A DNA stretch of 8,177 bases from Sphingomonadaceae bacterium (GCA_947442095.1 CANEVG010000145.1:1-8177), one strand, 5' to 3'. Shown: positions 1 to 6,072, numbered from the stretch's first letter. The notes: generated by a model not told the origin, from the letters alone. Numbers and translations: made by a program.

Positions 1-326
1 AGATCGCTTCGGGCTCCATCCGCAACCAGAACCCCGAGCTTATGGTAAAAGCGTTCGAACTTGTCGGACTTTCGAAAGCCGATGTGGAACAGCGTTTCGG
101 CGGCCTGTACCGCGCATTCCAGTATGGCGCGCCGCCGCATGGCGGAATGGCAGCAGGCGTTGACCGCATCGTCATGCTGGTCTGCAGCGCGCAAAATCTT
201 CGGGAAATCACACTGTTCCCGATGAACCAGCGGGCCGAGGACCTGCTTATGGGGGCGCCTTCACCGGCCGAACCACGCCAACTGCGCGAACTGCATCTAC
301 GCACCGTGGAGCAGCCAAAGGCCTGA
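1..326 (+). CDS. aspS: Aspartyl-tRNA synthetase, C-terminal part (5' end outside window)
   Basis: This enzyme charges tRNA-Asp with aspartate in the cytoplasm. Only about the last 108 codons are present; the frame is open from base 3 and ends with TGA at 324-326. The visible part is the end of the class II catalytic core. It includes motif 3 (AAGVDRIVML), whose Arg binds ATP in this family. It is followed by the bacterial AspRS ending NLREITLFPMNQRAEDLLMG and the tail QLRELHLR. An internal ATG at 42 is not the start, because clear AspRS sequence (SIRNQNPEL) lies upstream in frame. Whether the enzyme is discriminating or also charges tRNA-Asn cannot be judged from this part. A 119-bp gap separates it from acpP. 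Confidence 0.95.
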   Translation, partial: IASGSIRNQNPELMVKAFELVGLSKADVEQRFGGLYRAFQYGAPPHGGMAAGVDRIVMLVCSAQNLREITLFPMNQRAEDLLMGAPSPAEPRQLRELHLRTVEQPKA

Positions 327-445
327 TTGGCCGCAAACTCGTCACAATTCGTCCACACTGCACCACTTGCCAGCCCGCAATCCGGACATTAGGGCGATGG
401 CCAGATTTTAGATAAACCAACCCAGTTCCTTGAAGGGGCAAAAGA

Positions 446-682
446 ATGAGCGATACCGCCGACCGCGTGAAGAAGATCGTTGTCGAGCACCTCGGGGTCG
501 AGGCTGACAAGGTCAACGAGGACGCAAGCTTCATCGACGATCTCGGTGCCGACAGCCTCGACATTGTCGAGCTGGTGATGGCATTCGAAGAAGAGTTCGG
601 TGTCGAAATCCCTGACGATGCGGCTGAAAAGATCGCCACCGTCTCGGATGCGATCAAGTACATCGACGACAACAAGGGCTGA
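446..682 (+). CDS. acpP: Acyl carrier protein
   Basis: This small acidic protein carries the growing acyl chain on a 4'-phosphopantetheine arm during type II fatty-acid synthesis in the cytosol. It is 78 aa, the usual length. The attachment motif GADSLDIVELVM is present, with the modified serine at residue 37 counting Met as 1. The C-terminal helix EIPDDAAEKIATV is typical. The start is supported by an AAGGGG ribosome site at 433-438, 7 nt before ATG. The partner enzyme gene fabF follows 188 bp downstream, the usual arrangement. The 119-bp upstream gap should hold its promoter. I see only weak candidates there, for example an A/T-rich patch at 406-416 about 30 bp before the start. The identification is secure. 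Confidence 0.98.
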   Translation: MSDTADRVKKIVVEHLGVEADKVNEDASFIDDLGADSLDIVELVMAFEEEFGVEIPDDAAEKIATVSDAIKYIDDNKG

Positions 683-719
683 TCCCTTCGGAAACCCAAC
701 CCCGTCCGCTGCTTGTGGC

Positions 720-787
720 CTGACCCTGTTATGGGGTCAGCAGCCGCGCCCAGTGGCCAGTGACGGGGCTTCGACAGGCTCAGCCCC
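720..787 (+). repeat. Hairpin plus REP-like element between acpP and fabF
   Basis: Two perfect inverted repeats lie in the 188-bp gap. The first pairs CTGACCC (720-726) with GGGTCAG (734-740) around a 7-nt loop; it could end the acpP transcript but has no T-run. The second pairs GGGGCT (765-770) with AGCCCC (782-787), enclosing TCGACAGGCTC. The string CTTCGACAGGCTCAG resembles a short dispersed repeat that I know from many sphingomonad genomes, so I read it as a REP-like copy. A separate intrinsic terminator function is not shown. The rest of the gap, to 870, is the fabF leader and includes another 6-bp inverted repeat (815-820 with 837-842). Confidence 0.5.
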
Positions 788-870
788 TGCGGGTCTGGGC
801 CTGTTGTGCTTCATGGTCCGTTTCCGGGCTTTCCGCCGGACCGTTCTGAGACGTCGTTTCGGAGACCTCA

Positions 871-2127
871 ATGCGCCGTGTCGTCATCACCGGACTTGGC
901 CTCGTCACCCCGCTTGGTGCCGATGTTGAAACCGTCTGGGCCAATCTCATCGCCGGCAAGTCGGGTGCGGGTCCGATCACGCGGTTCGATACTACAGGTC
1001 AGAAGTGCCTGATCGCTTGCGAAGTGAAGCCAGCGGACCATCCATATGGCTTTGATCCGAACAAGCGGGTCGATTTCAAGGTGCAGCGCCAGGTCGATCC
1101 GTTCATTGTCTACGGCATCGATGCGGCCGGTCAGGCGCTTGAGGACGCGGGTCTCGTCGACATGGATGAGGCGCTGAAATTGCGCACCGGTTGCTCGATC
1201 GGTTCGGGTATCGGCGGGCTGCCGGGGATCGAAAGCGAATCGATCGTGCTCCACGAAAAAGGGCCGGGCCGCGTGAGCCCGCACTTCGTGCATGGCCGCC
1301 TGATCAATCTGATCTCTGGCCAGGTCTCGATCAAGTATGGGCTGATGGGCCCAAACCACGCGGTCGTCACCGCTTGTTCCACCGGTGCGCACTCGATCGG
1401 TGATGCGGCGCGGATGATCCGTGACGACGATGCCGATGTGATGCTGGCTGGCGGCGCGGAGGGCACGATCAATCCGCTGGGCGTGGCCGGCTTTGCCCAG
1501 GCGCGCGCGCTCAACTGCAGCTTCAATGACCGGCCGGAACAGGCCAGCCGGCCCTATGACAAGGGCCGCGACGGCTTCGTGATGGGCGAAGGCGCGGGTG
1601 TCGTCGTGCTTGAGGAATACGAGCACGCCAAGGCACGCGGTGCAAAGATCTACGCCGAAGTTGTCGGTTACGGGCTTTCGGGCGACGCCTATCACGTGAC
1701 CGCGCCGCACCCCGAAGGCAAGGGCGCCGAGCTTGCCATGCGCATGGCGCTGCGCAAGGCGGGAATGGCGCCTGGCGACATTGACTATGTCAACGCGCAC
1801 GGCACATCGACCATGGCCGACACCATCGAACTGGCCGCAGTGAAGCGCGTGCTCGGCCCTGATCTCTCGGGCGCATCGATGAGCAGCACCAAGTCCGCCA
1901 TCGGCCACTTGCTGGGCGGTGCAGGCGCGGTCGAGGCGATCTTCTGCGTGCTGGCAATCCGCGATCAGATCGTGCCGCCCACGCTTAACCTCGATGATCC
2001 GGATGAGGGCTGTGAGGGTGTCGATCTCGTGCCCCATGTGGCGCGCAAGCGCGTGGTGCGGGCAGTACTAAACAATTCGTTCGGCTTTGGCGGCACCAAC
2101 GCGAGCGTGATCCTGAAAGCGATTTGA
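871..2127 (+). CDS. fabF: 3-oxoacyl-[acyl-carrier-protein] synthase II (KAS II)
   Basis: FabF condenses malonyl-ACP with acyl-ACP in the elongation step of fatty-acid synthesis and accepts longer and unsaturated chains. The protein is 418 aa, close to the usual 410-420. The thiolase-fold catalytic triad is complete: Cys169 in VVTACSTGAHSIG, His310 in VNAHGTST, and His346 in KSAIGHLLGGAGA. The start RRVVITGLGLVTPLG and the glycine-rich end NNSFGFGGTNAS are typical. GGAG at 861-864, 6 nt before ATG, supports the start. It lies downstream of acpP, whose product is its substrate carrier, and 26 bp ahead of mltG. Nothing looks damaged. FabB is less likely given the length and this acpP-linked position. 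Confidence 0.97.
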   Translation: MRRVVITGLGLVTPLGADVETVWANLIAGKSGAGPITRFDTTGQKCLIACEVKPADHPYGFDPNKRVDFKVQRQVDPFIVYGIDAAGQALEDAGLVDMDEALKLRTGCSIGSGIGGLPGIESESIVLHEKGPGRVSPHFVHGRLINLISGQVSIKYGLMGPNHAVVTACSTGAHSIGDAARMIRDDDADVMLAGGAEGTINPLGVAGFAQARALNCSFNDRPEQASRPYDKGRDGFVMGEGAGVVVLEEYEHAKARGAKIYAEVVGYGLSGDAYHVTAPHPEGKGAELAMRMALRKAGMAPGDIDYVNAHGTSTMADTIELAAVKRVLGPDLSGASMSSTKSAIGHLLGGAGAVEAIFCVLAIRDQIVPPTLNLDDPDEGCEGVDLVPHVARKRVVRAVLNNSFGFGGTNASVILKAI

Positions 2128-2153
2128 CCCGGCCAAACAGGAGGCGGCGTTCC

Positions 2154-3134
2154 ATGCGAAAAGCGGGCTGGCTTCGGATCATCGTCTTGGCGTTGCTGAT
2201 TTTGGCGGGCGTCTATGCGGCCAATTTCGTCTATGGCTGGTATGGCGGGGGACCGCTCGCGCAAGATACGACCTTCGTCGTACCCGATGGCTCCAGCCTA
2301 GCGGGCATCGCGGACAAGCTGGAGGCAGAAGGTGTCGTCGGCTCTGCATCCAGCTTTCGCACGCGTGCGCGCCTGCTGGGCGGCGGGGAGCCGCTGAAGG
2401 CGGGTGAGTTCGCCATTCCCGCCCATGCCAGCGCCTCGGCCGTGCTCGCCATCCTGCAGGGCCTGCAAGGCGAAGTGCGGCGCATGGTCATGGTACCCGA
2501 AGGCATGCCCTCGATCATGGTGCAGGAACGACTGATGGCGCAGCCGCTGCTGACCGGCCCGGTCATCGCGCCGGCAGAGGGGTCGATCCTGCCAGATAGC
2601 TATGCCTTCCAGCGCGGTGAGAGCCGCACGGCTGTCGTCACGCGTATGCAAAAAGCGATGGCGCGCACCCTGGCCAAGCTCTGGGCCGAGCGCGCGCCCG
2701 ATACAGTCGCGCGCAGTCCCGAAGAGGCGGCGATCCTCGCCTCGATCGTTGAGAAGGAAACCGGCAAGCCTTCGGAGCGGCGCATGGTGGCCGGGCTCTA
2801 TTCCAACCGGCTCAGGCAGGGCATGATGCTACAGGCCGATCCCACGATCATTTATCCGATCACGCGCGGCAAACCGCTGGGGCGGCGCATTCGCCAGTCG
2901 GAAATTCAGGCGGTCAACGCCTACAACACTTACACGATGGTCGGTTTGCCCAAGGCGCCGATCACCAATCCGGGGCGCGCCGCTATCGAGGCGGCGCTGC
3001 ATCCGGCCAAGACCGACGCGCTCTTCATGGTCGCCGATGGCAAGGGCGGACATGTGTTTGCGGCCACGCTGCAGCAGCACAACGCCAATGTCGCGCGCTG
3101 GTTTGCCCTGCGCCGGGCACGCGGCGAACTTTAG
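2154..3134 (+). CDS. mltG: Endolytic murein transglycosylase MltG
   Basis: MltG (YceG family) is an inner-membrane lytic transglycosylase that cleaves nascent peptidoglycan strands and is thought to set glycan length. The protein is 326 aa. Residues about 7-26 form one N-terminal membrane helix (WLRIIVLALLILAGVYAANF), so the rest is periplasmic. A LysM-like stretch follows (VPDGSSLAGIADKLEAEGVV). The catalytic domain has the family motif ASIVEKETGKPSERRMVAG; Glu200 is the likely catalytic residue by family comparison. The substrate-groove motif LQADPTIIYPI follows. I chose ATG 2154 because GGAGG lies at 2140-2144, 9 nt upstream. A longer TTG start at 2124 would overlap the fabF stop and lacks a ribosome site. 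It probably shares a transcript with fabF and overlaps the next gene by one base. Confidence 0.95.
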   Translation: MRKAGWLRIIVLALLILAGVYAANFVYGWYGGGPLAQDTTFVVPDGSSLAGIADKLEAEGVVGSASSFRTRARLLGGGEPLKAGEFAIPAHASASAVLAILQGLQGEVRRMVMVPEGMPSIMVQERLMAQPLLTGPVIAPAEGSILPDSYAFQRGESRTAVVTRMQKAMARTLAKLWAERAPDTVARSPEEAAILASIVEKETGKPSERRMVAGLYSNRLRQGMMLQADPTIIYPITRGKPLGRRIRQSEIQAVNAYNTYTMVGLPKAPITNPGRAAIEAALHPAKTDALFMVADGKGGHVFAATLQQHNANVARWFALRRARGEL

Positions 3135-3703
3135 TGCGAGGCCAGACGGCTTCGGGCGATGATGACAACCTGCCGCGCGCTGGTGCTGCTGCCCCGCTGA
3201 TTGTCACGGCCGAACTGCCTGCAACAATCCAAGCCCAAGCCGAGGCCTTGCGCGTTGCGCATTATCCGGCAGAGCGCAACCTGGTGGCGGCGCATGTCAC
3301 CCTGTTCCACGCGCTGCCGCCGTTTGCGGAAAGCGAGGCGCGCAGCTTGCTGGCCGCGCTTGCCGCAGATACAGCGCCACCCGCTGCTCTGCTCGTGGCC
3401 GTGATGGACCTTGGCACCGGCACGGCGCTGCGCATCGAGAGCGCCGCGCTGCTGGACGTACGCGCAATGATCGCGGAGCGCTTCCACGGTTTGCTGACCC
3501 TGCAGGACCAGCCCGCGCCGCGTCTTCATGTCACGGTCCAGAATAAGGTGCCGCGCGGCGAGGCCAGGGCCTTGCAGAGCATGCTGGCGGCTGGCTTCCA
3601 GCCTTTGCGCTTTGCTTTCCCGGGCCTTGCGCTGCACCGCTACAAAGGCGGGCCGTGGGAACCCGTCGGCCGCTGGACCTTTCGCGGCCGGCCTCGCCGC
3701 TAA
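3134..3703 (+). CDS. 2'-5' RNA ligase family (2H phosphoesterase superfamily) protein
   Basis: This is a 189-aa member of the 2H superfamily, whose members carry two HxT/S motifs and act on 2',3'-cyclic or 2'-5' phosphodiester bonds in RNA or nucleotides. Both motifs are visible: HVT at residues 54-56 (AAHVTLFHAL) and HVT at 132-134 (RLHVTVQNKV). Their spacing of about 78 residues fits the two pseudo-symmetric halves. The start is a GTG at 3134 that shares its first base with the mltG TAG stop, suggesting translational coupling. The first 20 or so residues are low-complexity and poorly conserved-looking, so a later start is possible. The cellular substrate is unknown. Its place behind mltG suggests co-transcription, not a shared pathway. 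Confidence 0.85.
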   Translation: MRGQTASGDDDNLPRAGAAAPLIVTAELPATIQAQAEALRVAHYPAERNLVAAHVTLFHALPPFAESEARSLLAALAADTAPPAALLVAVMDLGTGTALRIESAALLDVRAMIAERFHGLLTLQDQPAPRLHVTVQNKVPRGEARALQSMLAAGFQPLRFAFPGLALHRYKGGPWEPVGRWTFRGRPRR

Positions 3704-3731
3704 ACCGTCCGGATGATGGCAAATTCCCCGG

Positions 3732-3760
3732 TTGACCATGCAGCATGTGCCGCCTAATAG
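3732..3760 (+). promoter_or_regulatory. Putative promoter of the tRNA-Met gene
   Basis: TTGACC (3732-3737) and TAATAG (3755-3760) are spaced by exactly 17 nt and lie 64 bp before the mature tRNA. A perfect 7-bp inverted repeat, GCCTGCA (3765-3771) with TGCAGGC (3781-3787), falls in the predicted 5' leader. It may fold as a hairpin removed during tRNA processing. The call rests on sequence pattern only. Confidence 0.5.
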
Positions 3761-3824
3761 GCCCGCCTGCACAGTCGAAATGCAGGCTGGCGTGAGCCCG
3801 TCTGGCACCGCAGCAGCCCCTCGG

Positions 3825-3901
3825 GGCGGAGTAGCTCAGTCGGTTAGAGCAGCGGAATCATAATCCGCGTGTCGGGGGTTCGAGTCCCTCCTCCGCTACC
3901 A
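3825..3901 (+). tRNA. tRNA-Met (CAU anticodon), CCA encoded
   Basis: The 77-nt sequence folds as a full cloverleaf. The acceptor stem is GGCGGAG with CTCCGCT, including a terminal G-U pair. The D arm pairs GCTC with GAGC. The anticodon stem GCGGA/TCCGC closes the 7-nt loop ATCATAA with anticodon CAT. The T arm is GGGGG-TTCGAGT-CCCTC. CCA is encoded. The structure fits elongator tRNA-Met; a CAU tRNA could also be the lysidine-modified tRNA-Ile2, which sequence alone does not exclude, and it lacks the mismatched first pair typical of initiator tRNA. Its 3' half was rebuilt by an inserted element and is repeated at 6367-6412. Confidence 0.95.
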
Positions 3902-3902
3902 A
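3857..3902 (+). repeat. attL: left 46-bp attachment repeat (tRNA 3' half)
   Basis: This runs from the anticodon loop of the tRNA to two bases past it. It is identical, base for base, to 6367-6412, exactly 2510 bp away. A repeat that begins inside a tRNA and ends at its 3' end is the usual mark of site-specific integration by a tyrosine recombinase. Here the tRNA stays whole because the element supplies a replacement 3' half. Confidence 0.92.
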
Positions 3903-3955
3903 CTTTCCAAACAAAAACAATGATTTAAGCCTCTAGGGTGGGGCGAAAACCATTC

Positions 3956-4017
3956 GCACGGTTTATTGCACGGTTTTGGGCTGTGTGGGCCGGTGCGAAA
4001 CGGTGCTTTGGCACGGT
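3956..4017 (+). repeat. Left-end CACGGT repeats (candidate integrase arm sites)
   Basis: GCACGGTTT occurs at 3956-3964 and 3968-3976, with a 12-bp period. A third CACGGT lies at 4012-4017. Four related copies in the same orientation lie near the other end (6248-6309). Repeats in both terminal regions of an integrated element, on one strand, fit arm-type binding sites of a tyrosine integrase; iterons or other regulatory sites are alternatives. The remaining bases from 3903 to 4141 hold no credible gene. One more inverted repeat (CGCTG...CAGCG, around 4065-4086) lies just past the 3' end of the minus-strand gene. Confidence 0.4.
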
Positions 4018-4141
4018 CCTGAATGGTCGTTTTGCACGACTGTTCTGTGCGGGGTTCAGCTTTGCGCTGCTGAGCCTGCTACAGCGTGGAGATGCCGGGC
4101 TGGCCGATGTGCGCAGGCCGGGTTTTGGGTGGTTTCGTCTA

Positions 4142-4731
4142 CTACTGGCGGCCGCGGACAATGGACTGAGCAATCGCCTCGTCCAGTTCACCGTTCTGTG
4201 CCGCTGCCGCCAATGCATTGAGCGCGGAACCTACGCCGTGAAGATCACGCACAAACAGAGCATTGTTATCGTCCTGAAAGTGCAGATAGCGGAAACCATA
4301 GCGGCAACGGACATAGAAGCCACCGTCTTGCGCGAAGAACCACGGTGCTACGTTGCGCTGTCCGCGCCCCTTTTTCGTGGGAACCATGAGCTTCTCACCA
4401 TTGATAGCGGCAGCAAGCACCTGCTTCTGGGTATGGATTCCCGGGCCTCCTGCGCCAGCTTCGAGTTGTCCTCCGTCGCCTTCTCGGCCTCAGCCTGCTT
4501 CTTCGCAGCCTCGACCAAAAGCGTTTTCAGGATGCTCGTCGTGGTTGAGCCGTAGACAATCGCACCGGTGCCATCGGCATTCTTGCGAACCAGCGCAGCG
4601 CAGTAGTCAAACTCGCTGCCGTTGGCGGGCTGAAGCGCATCGACCAGCTTGATCTTGGCGATCAGCGGCTGAGCAACAGAGAGCTTCCCGGTGATGAGCG
4701 AGTCGAAAGCGGATGGGGTGGAGAAGCACAT
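4142..4731 (-). pseudogene. Unknown element-borne gene, apparently frameshifted
   Basis: I do not recognise this protein. Two overlapping minus-strand reading frames look like halves of one gene of about 196 codons. The first starts at ATG 4731 (MCFSTPSAFDSLITGKLSV) and has a lysine/glutamate-rich, probably helical linker (AAKKQAEAEKATEDNSKLAQ). Near 4438-4446, at a CCCGGG run, sense continues in the other frame: IHTQKQVLAAAINGEKLMVP, then a tract ending WFFAQDGGFYVRCRYGFRYL. It closes with GELDEAIAQ before the TAG at 4142-4144. One missing base would explain the shift. A sequencing error, or two separate genes, is possible. The start has no strong ribosome site. It is transcribed away from the TA operon and may share its operators. 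Confidence 0.55.
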
Positions 4732-4776
4732 CACAATGCAACGACAGCGGCTGGGTCTGGAGCGGGGGTGACAGCA

Positions 4777-4800
4777 ATCAGTCGTGTCACGCGACCGTTC
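4777..4800. repeat. 24-bp repeat, copy 1 (left of the TA genes)
   Basis: This copy matches 6087-6110 in 22 of 24 positions, in direct orientation, 1310 bp apart. It contains GTCG...CGAC as an imperfect inverted repeat (4781-4795). It lies in the predicted 5' leader of the minus-strand gene. Together with copy 2 it brackets both TA pairs. Confidence 0.6.
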
Positions 4801-4821
4801 CCGAAACTGCCTGTCTGGGCA

Positions 4822-4875
4822 AGAATACGCTACTAGCGTAATTTTCTTGACGGTCATACGCTAATAGCGTACTTC
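4822..4875. promoter_or_regulatory. Divergent promoters with two palindromic operators (higBA-like operon)
   Basis: Two perfect 15-bp palindromes, TACGCTACTAGCGTA (4826-4840) and TACGCTAATAGCGTA (4857-4871), differ only at the centre and are 31 bp apart centre to centre, about three helical turns. On the + strand, TTGACG (4847-4852) and TACTTC (4870-4875) are 17 nt apart and the right palindrome covers the spacer and the first two bases of the -10. On the - strand, TATTCT (complement of 4822-4827) is in the mirror position relative to the left palindrome, though its -35 is poor. Autorepression by the XRE antitoxin of the operon is the likely meaning. Confidence 0.65.
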
Positions 4876-4926
4876 ACGCAGATGGAGATTGTTCGCACTA
4901 CAGCCTAAACCACCGCTCTCAAGCGG

Positions 4927-5214
4927 TTGAAGAAGCTTGGTGCATCCACCAGCGACATTATCTTGATGGAAGATGCGATTGCCAGAGCACCCGAAGCTGG
5001 GGCTGTGATCCGGGGCACGAATGGCTTGCGGAAAGTGCGCTTTGGCTATGGTGGTCGCGGCAAGAGCGGCGGTGGCAGGACGATCTATTACGTGATGCTG
5101 GACGATGATGTCGTCTACCTTCTCGTTGCGTACGCCAAGGCCGACAAATCGGACCTGTCAGCTGACGAGAAGCGACTGTTCAGCGCATTGATTGAGGAAC
5201 TGACCGATGACTGA
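4927..5214 (+). CDS. RelE/HigB-family toxin with interrupted N-terminus
   Basis: The readable part (95 aa from a TTG) has the core of the RelE/HigB-like ribosome-dependent mRNA interferases: the basic motif GLRKVRFGYGGRGKSGG, then strands RTIYYVML and VVYLLVAYAK, and a final helix. It should block translation when freed from its antitoxin. The natural start seems to be ATG 4882, in the same frame, reading MEIVRTTA, then TAA at 4906-4908, then TTALKRLKKLG. One base change from a Tyr codon would explain the stop. TTG 4927 has no ribosome site and would remove the first strand, so activity is doubtful; the gene may be a pseudogene or the stop a sequencing error. The reading frame overlaps the antitoxin by 8 nt. 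The order is toxin first, as in higBA. Confidence 0.75.
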   Translation: MKKLGASTSDIILMEDAIARAPEAGAVIRGTNGLRKVRFGYGGRGKSGGGRTIYYVMLDDDVVYLLVAYAKADKSDLSADEKRLFSALIEELTDD

Positions 5215-5512
5215 GCGAACCGAACTTGGCTTGCAGATTGAAGCTGGCCTGCGTGAAGCGATTGCGCATCGCAAGGGTAAGCTCGCCCTTGAAAGTCGCC
5301 ATGTTAAGGCGATGCCTGCTGCGCGAGTGCGTGAAATCCGCCGTTCGCTTGCCAAGAGCACTAAGGATTTTGAACGTCGCTTTGGCATCCCGGCACGGAC
5401 TGTCGAAGGCTGGGAGCAAGGGCGCAAGATCGACGTGGCGCATCGTGTGCTGCTCACGGTGATCGCCAAATCTCCTGAGGTGGTTGAGGCTGCTTTGGCT
5501 GAGGCTGGTTGA
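5207..5512 (+). CDS. XRE-family antitoxin (HigA/NadS-like)
   Basis: This 101-aa protein is the likely antitoxin of the preceding RelE/HigB-type toxin and the repressor of its own operon. Residues about 40-73 form a helix-turn-helix: VREIRRSLAKSTKDFERRFG then IPARTVEGWEQGRK, the pattern of the NadS/HigA group. The N-terminal 35 residues are probably a helical toxin-binding part. ATG 5207 overlaps the toxin stop and has GAGGA at 5194-5198, 8 nt upstream, unlike the toxin gene, which lacks a ribosome site. The gene appears whole even though its toxin is interrupted. The two 15-bp palindromes at 4826-4871 are its expected operators. The next TA promoter begins in its stop codon. Confidence 0.85.
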   Translation: MTERTELGLQIEAGLREAIAHRKGKLALESRHVKAMPAARVREIRRSLAKSTKDFERRFGIPARTVEGWEQGRKIDVAHRVLLTVIAKSPEVVEAALAEAG

Positions 5513-5537
5513 CAAGGGTATGTAAATCACATACTTT
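5509..5537 (+). promoter_or_regulatory. brnT promoter with palindromic operator
   Basis: TTGACA (5509-5514) and TACTTT (5532-5537) are 17 nt apart. A perfect inverted repeat, GTATGT (5518-5523) and ACATAC (5529-5534), lies over the spacer and the first -10 bases. The ATG follows the -10 by 6 nt, so transcription should start at or next to the start codon. The -35 overlaps the stop codon of the upstream antitoxin gene. Confidence 0.65.
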
Positions 5538-5543
5538 TGCTTG

Positions 5544-5819
5544 ATGGAAATCGAGTTCGACACCGACAAAGATGCAGCTAATATGGCCAAGCACGGCGTC
5601 TCACTCACCCACGGCGCTAAGGTTTTTGACGATGGCGACGTGCTGATTGTGCCAACGATCAGGGATGAGGATCGGGAGGATCGCTACAAGGCGATTGGCC
5701 TGATCGATGGCAAGCTGTGGACTGCCATCCATGTTTATCGGGGAAGTGCGGTTCGGTTTTTGTCGGTACGAAGGAGCAATCTCAATGAGCAAAGAATCTA
5801 CGATAGCAGTTCCGGCTGA
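5544..5819 (+). CDS. brnT: BrnT-family toxin (DUF497)
   Basis: This 91-aa protein matches the BrnT family of RelE-fold ribonuclease toxins. The family hallmarks appear in order: EFDTDKDAANMAKHGVSLTH at the N-terminus, VFDDGDVLIVP, the central RYKAIGLIDGKLW, and the C-terminal FLSVRRSNLNEQRIY. Length is typical. ATG 5544 is chosen over the adjacent TTG 5541. No ribosome site precedes it, and the predicted transcription start coincides with it, so the mRNA is probably leaderless. The gene overlaps its antitoxin by 35 nt. It appears intact, unlike the toxin upstream. RNA cleavage that halts translation is the known role of the family. Confidence 0.88.
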   Translation: MEIEFDTDKDAANMAKHGVSLTHGAKVFDDGDVLIVPTIRDEDREDRYKAIGLIDGKLWTAIHVYRGSAVRFLSVRRSNLNEQRIYDSSSG

Positions 5820-6072
5820 TCCCGATGATGCCGAAGACCGGGCTGTCAGTGATGCTGGCCTTGAGCGGGCTCTGATGGGACGCCGCATTCGAAAACTGCG
5901 CAACAGCCTCGGGCTTTCGCAGGCCGAGTTTGCCGAACGCTATTCGATCCCATTGGCCAACATTCGCCAGTATGAGATTGGCCGCACTTTGCCACCAGTG
6001 GCAGTGCGTGCCTATTTGCACATCATCGAAGCCGAGCCGCAGCATGTGGCCGATGTGTTGCAAGCTGCCTGA
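5785..6072 (+). CDS. HTH-type (XRE) antitoxin paired with BrnT
   Basis: This 95-aa protein should neutralise BrnT and repress the pair's promoter. Residues about 33-67 form an XRE helix-turn-helix: RRIRKLRNSLGLSQAEFAER, then YSIPLANIRQYEIGR. The C-terminal AYLHIIEAEPQHVADVLQAA is a helix common in antitoxins of the HigA/NadS kind. Classical BrnA is a ribbon-helix-helix protein, so this is a different antitoxin type in the same position. ATG 5785, inside brnT, has AAGGAG at 5771-5776, 8 nt upstream, a much stronger start than that of brnT. Its fold resembles the XRE antitoxin at 5207-5512, so cross-regulation of the two operons is possible, although their operators differ in sequence. Confidence 0.85.
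   Translation: MSKESTIAVPADPDDAEDRAVSDAGLERALMGRRIRKLRNSLGLSQAEFAERYSIPLANIRQYEIGRTLPPVAVRAYLHIIEAEPQHVADVLQAA

Noticed and set aside
868..2037. 389-codon minus-strand frame over fabF
   Set aside because: It is the antisense shadow of fabF; the product is rich in His/Arg/Asp, as expected from high-GC reverse frames.
2124..2153. TTG start for mltG that would add 10 residues
   Set aside because: It overlaps the fabF stop and has no ribosome site, while ATG 2154 has GGAGG at a good distance and gives a normal membrane-anchor start.
3134..3703. A tRNA-repair or defence gene belonging to the island
   Set aside because: The 2H protein gene overlaps the mltG stop and lies before the tRNA, outside the att-bounded unit, so it is treated as core genome.
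3956..4017. CRISPR-like or iteron array
   Set aside because: The repeats are too short and unevenly spaced for CRISPR, and no replication protein gene is present, so a plasmid origin is not supported.
3938..4555. 205-codon + strand reading frame in the island's left end
   Set aside because: It is opposite to the better-supported minus-strand gene, starts inside the CACGGT repeats, lacks a ribosome site, and its product is Cys/Phe/Arg-rich with no domain-like pattern.
5707..5784. Longer start for the BrnT antitoxin inside brnT
   Set aside because: The added residues are a frame-shifted reading of brnT; ATG 5785 has AAGGAG 8 nt upstream.
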